The notes under the pieces were generated by a model. That model was not told the DNA's origin. It saw only the letters and a program-made list of their open reading frames with translations, and made no database searches. The position numbers and the translations under genes were made by a program. Shown piece after piece: positions 11,601-23,600 of a stretch of 64,000 bases of DNA. Source of the DNA: Siderastrea siderea (lineage: Eukaryota > Cnidaria > Anthozoa > Scleractinia > Rhizangiidae); the NCBI GenBank assembly GCA_964030785.1, contig OZ034968.1:42447186-42511185 (forward strand), read 5' to 3'. Numbering within the stretch: position 1 is the first letter of the stretch; each line of letters opens with the position of its first letter.

Positions 11601-14600
11601 GGATTTTACACGATTTCCAATTATGGTATCTATCGAAAAATGTTGCACAAATTCACGACCTCTGACAAGAGACACGAGAGAGACCCTGCCGTGGATATCA
11701 CAAATAAGCGAAACATAGCAAAATAGCAAAATAGAATAATTATTACCTCTAATGCTCTTTTGTGCCGTTGTTCTGCTAAAAGAACATAAATTTTACCCCC
11801 AGCGGACCTGGAAAAGAAAACATGACATTAAGGAATATTATCAGTATAACAGTGAAGTAACTTAACACAAGAATAGAATTACAGAGAATTTTAACATTGC
11901 TTGATTCTTCTGTCTGTGAAACTACAGTATAATGTCAATCGTTTACAACCGTGCAAGTAAATTAGTACATCAAAACCTAAAGCTAAAGCAGAGTTCTTAG
12001 TTCGTTGTAAAACTAAATTCAAACAAAAAAGGAAGTAATGTAAACAAAATATACATAACGATGTAAATAACACACAAACCGATCAGAGCCAAAAGCACGC
12101 AGCCGATGCATAGGGTGAAAAAACGTGCACCATTCAAAGCACGCGAGGTTTCAGTCTTGCTCATGATTGGCTAATAAAAAAGCATGGCTTCCTCTGATTG
12201 GTAAACAAAACAGCCAGGTTTGCACTGATTGGTTAGCTCAAGACTGTGCAAGTTGTACGCGTTCTTAAACCAATATACATCAAACCCAAAACTAAGGCAA
12301 ATATGTAATTACTTCGACATTTACTGTACATATTAAGATCTATGAAACCTTGGTAAGGTGGAAAAATTACATCCTGAGAGAAAAAAACTTACTGGGCTGC
12401 TTTGCTCCTCTGTTGTTCTTTCTCTTGTTTAAGTTTCGCTTCCAAAGCTCTGAAACAACAAAAGATGATTCAGAAACCAATAGATATTGCAAAGGTAACA
12501 CAACGAAGTTCTGATCACATCCAGGAAAAACCGCACCTTGCTTTTTTGAGCTGCTTTGCTTCAAGTTTTTCTCGTATCTTCTGCATCTGCTTTTCTTTTT
12601 CCCTGTAAACAAGACACATACATTTATAATTCCTTTACTTTTGTTGTCTGAATTGCACCCTATGTTCCGAAATGATTACAGCTCGAGTACTGGGTTTTAA
12701 TGCCTTCAACCCCTCCCACTCTGCATGCACTAAAAACGATAAAATCGTTCTCTGTACTAACGGACGGTGAAGTAACTAATGTTTCCTGCTGGCCTTCGTC
12801 GAAGTACCCAAAGATCTTCCAATTTTTATAAAGCAAACATACTTAACGAATTCCGTTTAAAAAAACACTCTTAAGAAAATTTAAGGGTGACAGCTGTAAT
12901 TGACGCAACCGAAACAGACAAGTCCAGTCAAAAAGACATTATATCAATGTTAAGAGGACTTACATATCGATTTGCGCATTCAACTTGTCCACTTGTTTCT
13001 GGTGTTGTCTCATAATTCGGTCTGTTTGTGCATCTGCCAGCGTGCCTTCCCTTGTCATGTTCTCCACAAGCTTTTTCTGCAGAGTTAAAATCAAAAGCAA
13101 GGTAGGTATAGTGGCACGCGGACCGCGCGCAGTCCACACCAAAAGTTAAAGTAGGTATAACGATCGTACAAGGACCGACAGGGGCCCTTGCGGCCAACCC
13201 CTACCCCACCCTTGATAGAGTGCTACTCCATCGCAGGGCTACCCCCAGCAGTTTCTGCCGGTTCCCACTTTTGTGCCTATATGAATAGAGACAATATGGA
13301 GTAAGGTATCTTGCCCAAGGAAATAACAAGACCTGACGTAGAGACCAATCTCGTCTTGAACCAGCGATCCTCCATCACACCACCGCGCCTCCACTTGCAA
13401 AGCCCGAGAGTTATTATCTACGATCAACTCTTACATTTACATAAAGAAAAGTGAGCTATTGACTGCGTGCATTAGTTGAAGGCTAGTCTAGGTCTAGAGA
13501 TGAAAGCAAACGAATGAAGTTAAGGGAAAGCCATGGACTGGAAACACTTCTCTTCCTTGCTCATTTCAGGCAATACCTCATGGAATACCAGGTTGAAACT
13601 CATCTCGGCAATCCGGGCCAGCCCGGCTCAAGCAATCACCTCGTCGGGCTGTTCGACGTCAGCCCCAAGATGATACCGCAAATACTTACCTCCAAAGAGC
13701 GAATAGCTTCATCTTGCCTCTTAATGATCTCCTCCCGTCTGGCGACTGCGACCTTAAATATTTTAAATTTTGAGGAGTTAGTGCCTGACGCACAATTGTG
13801 ATAAACAACTGCCGTAAATATAATTTAACACAAACCGTATTGGCACCATAACCACTTGCATTATTAGAGTTCCACACTTCTACAAAATAACAAGCAGTAA
13901 GCATGATATTTTGTCTACGACTAGAGCCTTTTTTTTTTTCAAATGACGAAATTTACAGCCAAGAAAAAAAAACCTAACTCAGTGTACTTAAACCAATGAG
14001 AACAAAGATATGCAAACCAAACGTCAACCAATCAGATGACAAACCAAAACCAACTCTAAGCGTGACCTTGCCTACGTATGTTTCCCGCATTCGGCACAAA
14101 CCATTTTAACTAACTAACTGATTAACTAACTGCATTCCTGCTTTCAGCATAACCAAATGTTTGTGGCTTGAGGTAAAACAGACAAGCAACATCTAAACTT
14201 ACCTGCAATTTGCCCAAGATTTTTCCAAGTCTCTCGTCTTGTTCTTTCAGGGCTTCGTCTGTCTCGGCCGCCAACCGTCTTAAAAAGAAATGGATAAATT
14301 TGTATTCCGGTTAAGAAAACTGGATGAGACTTTAAGATGATCCAAAATAACAGAGGCAGATGAAAGTGTTTAGAAGTGGTATCTAACACTGACGACTTTG
14401 CAGTTGCTTTTCCCAGTCACGATAACTTGTTTTTTAGTCGACGACTAAAAATAATTTTTCTGTCCAGAGAAACACAGAAACGCATGTGAATTTAAAATAT
14501 TTCATTCCGCTAACAGAGTTGTAGTGTTCATATTTCCTGCCCGGTTACCGGCGGGATCTCGGACGTATTGGACAGAGATCTGGGTACCCGGGCAGCCCAG

Positions 14601-17600
14601 CCCGCCTTCTCATACAAACCCAAAGACATAATAATATAAACACATTTTTCAAGAGATTGCTGCCAGTAAACACGGATGTTCATTTTGTCACAAGTTTGTA
14701 AGGCTAAAAATGGTTGACAACTGGTAATGAACATTAACTGTATTTTTTTCAGTATTTGCTTGTTACCAGCAAATCGTATTGCTAATTTCTTTTACTCCAC
14801 TGACTATTTGGACATCTCCTTTGGTTATCGATGCACACCTATGACTAACAAACGCGTAACCGAATGAAGAAACCCCGAGTGAAGGACTATCATGTAAAAG
14901 TTAAGTAAGTGCTCGGCGGAAAATTTGAAAGGAACCCGCCCAAAATAGGTATACAACTGGTGATAAATTTAGTATTTATCCTCAATCTTTGTTACCTGTA
15001 ATCTGTTTTCTAAATATGCTTTATTTCATTGACTATTTGGACGCTAGTTTACTTTGTTCAGTAACAAACAAACAAACAAAATGTAAATCGCCGTTGTTTA
15101 AGCATACCTATCACTGGAAAAGTTGAAAATTTACATACTATGTAAATAACATGTAAATAACATGTAAAAGGGTAAAAAGATACTGTAAAAAGTAAATTTA
15201 CATGATTTTTGGACTTTTACATGTTCTCAAAAGATACTGTAAATAACATGTAAATTTCGGCATTGAAACATGTAAATATAAAGAAAGATACTGTAAATGT
15301 TGTAAGGCAAAAGAACACAGATCATGTAAATAACATGTAAATTTATAAGAGGGAGCCTGCCGAGATCCTGTAAAGACCATGTAAATTGGAAAAGGGTGGC
15401 TGCCAAGATCCTGTAAATGACATTGTAAATACCATGTAAATTGAAAAAGGGGGGCTGTCGAGACCCTGTAAATACCACGTAAATTAAAAAAGGGGGGCTG
15501 TCGAGATCCTGTAAAAAACATTGTAAATACCACGTAAATTGAAAAAAGGGGGCTGTCGAGATCCTGTAAATACCACGTAAATTGAAAAAGGGGGGCTGTC
15601 GAGACCTTGTAAATACCATGTAAATTGAAAAAGGGGGGCTGTTGATATCCTGTAAATCGAAAAAGAGGGGCTGTCGATATCCTGTAAATATCATGTAAAT
15701 TAAAAAAGAGGGGCTCTCGAGATCCTGTAAATATCATGTAAATCGAAAAAGGGGGGCTGTCGAGATCCTGTAAATATCATGTAAATTAAAAAAGAGGGGC
15801 TGCCGAGATCCTGTAAATAACATTGTAAATACCACGTAAATTGAAAAAAGGGGGCTGTCGAGATCCTGTAAATACCACGTAAATTGAAAAAGGGGGGCTG
15901 TCGAGACCCTGTAAATACCATGTAAATTGAAAAAGGGGGGCTGTTGATATCCTGTAAATATCATGTAAATCGAAAAAGGGGGGCTGTTGATATCCTGTAA
16001 ATATCATGTAAATCAAAAAAGGGGGGCTGTCGATATCCTGTAAATATCATGTAAATTGAAAAAGAGGGGCTCTCGAGATCCTGTAAATGTCATGTAAATC
16101 GAAAAAGGGGGCTGTCAATACCCTGTAAATATCATGTATATTGAAAAAGAGGGGCTGTCAAGATCCTGTAAATAACTTATACAGTCCTCAGTAAATAAAA
16201 ATGTGTAATAAAAATGCATAAAAACTTTATTGTTTCATTCTGCCCAATTCAATAAAAATTATAATTTGAACTATGTGCTTTCAAAATATTTTCACATCAA
16301 TATAGGTTTGTTAAATGTATAAATATCCTTGTGTTTCGATTCAAATGGTAATAATTGTTGTTTCTGACCCATAAAGTTATTTTAAAAGATACTACACATT
16401 TGTATTAATCATTCTTACAATTTGTTATATACACCCAATTGAAAAAACGTTGTCAGGTGAAAAGCATAAATCAGTGATGATGCAACCCAATGGTCCTCCA
16501 AGAATTATGAATGGTTTGAGAAGCCATATCAATAACTCGAAAGAGTGTTTCATCAGGTATCCAAACACCTCGAAGTCGGTCAAAAAAAACTCGGCTGCGC
16601 CTCGTTTTTTCAACCCACTTCTCGGGGTTTGGATATCCTGATGAAACACTCTTTCTCGTGTTTGATATATTACTCCAAAATGTTACCTTGCTATGAGTAT
16701 TAGTAAATAATTCTTGCACTTATTGCTCGAATGCTGAGCTGAATCCGTCTTAAAGTGTCAAGATACATGTATTTGACTCTGGCATATTTCTAAGATTTGT
16801 TATGTAGATGCCAACATCATATTCTACAGCATCAACTTTCACAAAACAAAAGAAAAATTCATTGAACTAGATTTGATCGAATTGTTGTCTTGTACCATAT
16901 TTTCCTGGTTAAGTGGACCAGTGCTTACAACTTGGGGCTCACAGACACAGCATTCGTTTTAGCATTTGCAACTTTAGAATTTGGTACTCAGTACATTGTG
17001 GAGTGGTTTTCGGTGATGGTTTATGCACCCAAAGTAGTACACCCATCGGAGAAGAATCAGTCTCATCAACAGAAATGTATGTGTATATTGTGTAAGGTCG
17101 ACTTATGAATGCTGTTAAATTGTATCTTATTTGAACCCTGGTTTTTATAATATTTGTTACGTGTAAGCAAAGTTCAATTGCACATGACAAATTAGTACCG
17201 GTAGGTAAATCAATAGTTACGAGGTTATCATAGGTGGTAAGTTCTTCATTGTTTTTACATTTTACTACATTTCTCAAACAGAACCTGTCCTAGGGAACTC
17301 AGTAGGTCTTGTTTAGGTGTCCCTGGCATGCAAGGAATGCAGTGATCCTTGCACAATGGTTTCAGTCTTTTTAATGTGACAGAGGAAACCTGTCTCTCTT
17401 TTGAAAAGTGGAGGGCAATCATAATTTCTTGGTCTCTTTGAACCTGGAAGAGAAATGTGATTAACAGTAACCATAAGCACAGACACTAGACTAATTAATA
17501 AACATAGTACCCGCTCAATACAGACACCCTGTCAAAACCTGCATTAATTTTTCTTGCACACTGAATTCACTACATGGTTATTAATTAGTACACACCAAAC

Positions 17601-20600
17601 TGAATTACATTCAAGATATTCAGCACATTCGTATATTTATTTAGGAATGACTTTCACTAAAAACAGATAGATTTTATTAACGGGATCAAAATTTCAATTT
17701 TGCATAGCCTATTGTAATATTCCAATGATATCCAGTACCATAATTTCAAATAACTGTTGATTGGTTTATTACTAGCGTCAGGCAATGGTCACTTGCTGAG
17801 TAGTTTGACTGTGATGAATTGTCTGCAGAGAAATGGTGTTGTGACATGCATCCAACATACTAAAAGGCTGCCATTGAGCTTTTAAGGCAATGGTTAAAAC
17901 TTTTTTTCAAGTAATCCTAAAACTAATTTTCAGAAAACTTACTGTTACATTTATTAACAAGTAATAAATTAATACATGAATACTTACATGTACAAGCCCT
18001 GTTTGCAACAACTTCAGGGAATCAGCTTTTATGGCATCCCGCATTTCCTTTTTATAATCAGAAATCACCTAAAAGGTAATTTGAAGGATTCCCCTTGAAT
18101 GAAATGTTTACATGCATGTACATGAAAAGAGCTGATAGACTATTTTACTCTTTGAGCCAAAGCAATGATAAGAAAGTATCTTCACCAAAACTTGTCAAAA
18201 AGGCAAGTGGTGCTAAACTATGAAATGATAATGACCATCACAGTTAATGATATCAACTTATGCAGCTGATAGAAGAACAACCTGAAAAAACTTCAGGCGA
18301 GAAATTTTCTTCAGGTTGTTTTATCAGCTGCTTAAGTTGATATTTTTTGTGGAATAAGGGTCCTCTGTGCATTTTTAAGCAAATCGGCCTTATATTGCTC
18401 ATTTTTCAAACACAGCATTCATGTAACAGAGATGTGGCCAACATATTATATGTCAGAATTATATGTAGATCATCGCAGTGAAGGTGTTCCAACCTAAGCG
18501 GTTCCAAAGAAGAAACCTGAAAAAAAATTCAGGCTTGAATGGATAAAGATAGAATTATATGTAGATCATCGCAGTGAAGGTGTTCCAACTTAAGCGGTCG
18601 AAAAGAAGAAACCTGAAAAAATTCAGGCTTGAATGGGAATCGAACCCATGACCTCTGCGATACCGGTGCAGCTCATCTGTTTCTGTCAGACAGACAGGTA
18701 ACATCTATTAGTGTGATCAGTGTATACCCAGGGCTGTCATTAAGGGCCATAAACCGTAACACCTGTTATGGCTGAGTATTCATGATGGGACCTCAATGTT
18801 ATGGGTGAACTCGGTTTCTTGTCCTTACAATTTACTTACAAGTTTGTTGTGGGTGTGAAGTTCAAGGTAACAGGTGACTCAAAGCTTAATGACAGCCCTG
18901 TATACCGAATCATTGGTTACTCAAACCTGGTCATGCATTCCTGTCAATAACAAACTAATGAATGGCTTCTGTCACCCAGCCGGAGTAGGAATTTGACAGG
19001 TTTACAATTTGCATAATCTGGCTGTAACAGTCAGTTACATTTCTTTATTTTTACATCTCTTTATTTTTATTCTCTTTTCTCTTCGCTGCCCATTTTTTTT
19101 CAATGCATAAATGTTGAGAGAACTCAAACACCAGGCCTGGCATTTACATATTCTTAAGGGCGGTGCCTCCTTTTGTTACTGTATATTCAGATTTCTTAAG
19201 GAAATTGCCCACTAATACAACAATATTTTTGCATGGTTTATGACTATGTGGAAAAAGCAGATCTTAGCAAGGGCTATCAGAATCCAAAAAGAAAATTGGG
19301 GGTAACCATTCATTTTTCAGAGATAATAGAGCTTAAGTTTGGAAAGAAATTGCCATACATTCTTTGTATTTTAATGCTTTTTTAGAATTATGGTTGCTTA
19401 GTTATCTCTGAAAAATGCACAGTTCCCCCCTTTTTGTCTGGATTCCAATAGCCCTTGCTAAGATCTACTTTTTCTTCATAGTCATAACCTTTGCAAAAGT
19501 ACATCTGTATTAGGAGGCACCGTCCTTAAAAGGTTGTGCAACGATGCAAATCGAAGTCAGTCAAACTCTCACCCTGTCCTGAGGCTGGAAGTCACACATT
19601 AACTATTATGGAATATCAGATCAAGTTTCACTTTGAATTGTTTATTTCAAGAGCCACTTATTGCAAAAAAAAATATTCATTAATGAATTCATTTGTTTGT
19701 AACTGACAGGAACACATGACTGGTTTAGTTTGAGAACAAAATAAGGCCTTTGTGCATGATAAATTTATGCCTTAGCAGTGACTAACCTTGAAATCACTGT
19801 TTTTATTGCACAATGAAATCAAGGCAAATAGTGTACACCAGGCTTTTATTGATGGTTTAAAATTTGGTTGCTGACATATAATATGAACATGAATATATGA
19901 AATTCATATATTTGAACTGCAGATAAAGATAGAATTATATGTAGATCATCGCAGTGAAGGTGTTCCAACCTAAGCGGTTGAAAAGAAGAAACCTGAAAAA
20001 TTCAGGCTTGAACGGGAATCAAACCCATGACCTCTGCGATACCAGTGCAACGCCCTAACCAACTGAGCTATCAAGCCAACTGGGAGCTGGTCAATTGAAA
20101 GTTCGTATTATCCCGTAGAGGGAGAATAAATGAACATGAATATATGAAATTCATATATTTGAACTGCGGATAAAGATAGAATTATATGTAGATCATCGCA
20201 GTGAAGGTGTTCCAACCTAAGTGGTTGAAAAGAAGAAACCTGAAAAAATTCAGGCTTGAACGGGAATCGAACCCATAACCTCTGCAATACCGGTGCAGCT
20301 CAGTTGGTTAGGGCGCGTTGGTTAGGGTTCGATTCCTGTTCAAGCCTGAATTTGTTTTCGATGCGATGATCTACATATAATTCTATCTTTATCTGCAGTT
20401 CAAATATATGAATTTCATATATTCATGTTCATATTATATGTCAGCAACCAAATTTTAAGCCATCAATAAAAGCCTGGTGTACACTATTTGCCTTGATTTC
20501 ATTGTGCAATAAAAACAGTGATTTCAAGGTTAGTCACTGCTAAGGCATAAATTTATCATGCACAAAGGCCTTATTTTGTTCTCAAACTAACCCAGTCATG

Positions 20601-23600
20601 TGTTCCTGTCAGTTACAAACAAATGCAATAAGTGGCTCTTGAAATAAACAATTCAAAGTGAAACTTGATCTGATATTCCATAATAGTTAATGTGTGACTT
20701 CCAGCCTCAGGACAGGGTGAGAGTTTGACTGACTTCAATTTGCATAGTTGCACAACCTTTTAAGGACGGTGCCTCCTAATACAGATGTACTTTTGCAAAG
20801 GTTATGACTATGGGGAAAAAGTAGATCTTAGCAAGGGCTATTGGAATCCAGACAGAAAAATGTGGGTAACTGTGCATTTTTCAGAGATAACTAAGCAACC
20901 ATAATTCTAAAAAAGCATTAAAATACAAAGAATGTATGGCAATTTCTTTCCAAACTTAAGCTCTATTATCTCTGAAAAATGAATGGTTACCCCCAATTTT
21001 CTTTTTGGATTCTGATAGCCCTTGCTAAGATCTGCTTTTTCCACATAGTCATAAGCCGCGCAAAAATATTGTTGTATTAGTGGGCAATTTCCTTAAGAAA
21101 TCTGAATATACATGTACCAAGATGCGCAGAACGTATGGGCAGTAACAAAAGGAGGCACCGTCCTTAAGAATACGTAAATACCAGGCCTGGTGTTTGAGTT
21201 CTCTCAACATTTATGCATTGAAAAAAAAAAATGGGCAGCGAAGAGAAAAGAGAATAAAAATAAAGAGATGTAAACATAAAGAAATGTAACTGACTGTTAC
21301 AGGCAGATTATGCATATTGTAAACCTGTCAAATTCCTACTCCGGCTGGGTGACAGAAGCCATTCATTAGTTTGTTATTGACAGGAATGCATGACCAGGTT
21401 TGAGTAACCAATGATTTGGTATACAGGGCTGTCATTAAGCTTTGAGTCACCTGTTACCTTGAACTTCACACCCACAACAAACTTGTAAGTAAATTGTAAG
21501 GACAAGAAACCGAGTTCACCCATAACATTGAGGTCCCGTCATGAATACTCAGCCATAACAGGTGTTACAGTTTACGGCCCTTAATGACAGCCCTGGGTAA
21601 ACACTGATCACACTAATAGATGTTACCTGTCTGTCTGACAGAAACAGATGGAATATAAGGTGATGTGGTCACTCACAATGGTACAGCAGCTTGACTATCT
21701 GACAAAAAACTGTCACTAGCAAACCGTACCAAGCATAAAGATCTCACATTATGAAATTAAATGTATAGACATGATAAAACCCATTCAATCAGAGTCAATG
21801 TGGTCACTTGCAAATAGTACAGCAGCTTGAAGATCTAACAACAACGCCATCACTAGCAAACTGTACCAAGTACCCGATGTGACCAATCGAACTTTTCAGT
21901 AATGGAACTCAATCAAACCCAGTCAAACTAAATCGAATGACTAGGTTTGATTGGTTCAGAAATCGAACACAATCGAACTAAAGAAATTGTGTGAAAGTTT
22001 GATTGTGTTCGATTTTCAAACCCAATCGAACGAATCGAACAAAAAAAATTCATTCAAAATATATAAGTTATTTGAACAGTATGGTTCACAATGTGAGAAC
22101 AACTTACAAATTAAGTTCATCAGACAACAGAAGATTATATAAATTTCAATTCACCCCACCTATTTTAAATTTTCATATATGATTCATTTATTTCTTATCA
22201 GCATATGTAATCTTTACAATAACCCACGCAAAATTCAATGAACCAAGCCGATGATGTGGAAAGAGTTGGCATTGTAAGCTGCCAAGAAAAACTTGCATCT
22301 CCCCAGATTTGGCTCTGCTACCTCTATTTTCAATGGAATGTCATCCCACACAAACCATGTTAACAGTTTTGTGATTGCCTTCCCGTCGAACTGAATCAAA
22401 CCTTATCGAACACAATCGAACCTAATCAATGTTTGATTGCTCCATTTTTTTTGTGAGAGCCCGACTGAATTCGATTACCGAACCCAATCATATGACTGAG
22501 TTCGACTGGGTTCGATTGAATTTGATTAATCAAATGTTCAATTTGGTTCGATTGGTCACGTCGGGCAACCATAAAGATCTCAAACTATGAAATAAAATGT
22601 GTAAACATGATAATTTAAAACAAAGAAAATATAAGCTTATTCCAGTCTTGATTTTAAAAGGTGTGGGAGCTCAGCAATGGGCCACAATTACTGTTGAGCT
22701 TACATCATGTACTTTTGAAGTCCCAAAGAAAGTGTCATCAAGAACATTTAAAGTGCGGGGCAATTCGCTTAAACGTGGCAAATATCAAACAAGGCACGAA
22801 TATTTGGATATACAAGAGCCTTAGCTCACGTTTTACAGTCTAAAACTTAGCTTACCTTGGCAATTACAACAAGAACCATGCATGATTATGGCGGCCAAAA
22901 GTTGACTCGATCCAGCTTGTTAAATGGCAGAAAAACATTCCCACTGATCGTTAATCCGCTGTAAGAAGATTGTTTGCAGCTATTCAGAGACCGTGAAGCA
23001 AGGAGAAGGAATAGTTCACAAGCCATCTCTCCAAAGCGAAAGAAATTTTAGACCTCAAACGATGAATTCAACGATCGGCGCCAAAAATACGAACAGTACG
23101 TCGGGAAGGGAACCACTTTGCGCATGATCAATTCGTACCCAAAGTCACTCGGCCAAACCCACCCTGGTACGAGATTGGGCCAGAACCGGCAAATAAATGA
23201 AAATGCGAACCGCTTTTCGATTCATTTTCATTAGCTCTAATAATATCAGTACTCTAAATCTACAACAAATTTTCTTTCAAATTGCAACTGCGTTTTTTAT
23301 TTTTTTCTTATCCGTTAAGTTGAGAAAATACCACTGACAAGGAGCAACGAGCCCGGTTGGTACATCAAATATGGGGCACCTTGCGCGAATCGTTCGCCAA
23401 TTAAATTAAACGGGGGTATTTTCAGATGAATATAATTAACGCCAGTGCTCTGTTTGAAACGTTTCTAAATTGACAATCTAACGCAAATTTGTAACACCTA
23501 TAAATTATGATGCCCTGTTTGCGACGTCATGATTTACAGCAGGAGCCTGAGATTTTATGATGCCCCGTTTGCGTCAATTTACAGAGTTATTGTGGTGCCC

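Larger units (their letters stand above)
18674..21650. repeat. large palindrome, two arms of about 1.28 kb
   Basis: The left arm 18,674-19,951 is the near-identical inverted copy of 20,364-21,650. A spacer of about 410 bp holds tandem tRNA-like SINE copies. The arms match over many landmarks (for example CATCTGTTTCTGTCAGACAG at the outer edge and ATTCTATCTTTATCTGCAG at the inner edge). Each arm contains its own inverted-repeat MITE. There is no coding capacity. It is nested in the CACTA-like element. Confidence 0.85.

Noticed and set aside
11431..11718. 95-codon plus-strand ORF in EVC intron 25
   Set aside because: No domain, no paralogue in the window and no splice or promoter signals; probably chance.
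15198..16016. Long minus-strand ORFs (up to 179 codons) with repeating aromatic peptides
   Set aside because: They are read-through of the 43-bp subterminal satellite in several frames at once; no gene signals.
17255..18068. Exons at 17.4 and 18.0 kb as part of EVC
   Set aside because: Exon 19 joins exon 20 (14,278) in perfect phase; adding these exons gives a stop, and they lie inside the CACTA-like element.
20007..20081. Functional tRNA-Thr gene
   Set aside because: Arms contain mismatches, the unit has a fixed non-tRNA tail and tandem/partial copies, so it is a tRNA-derived SINE.
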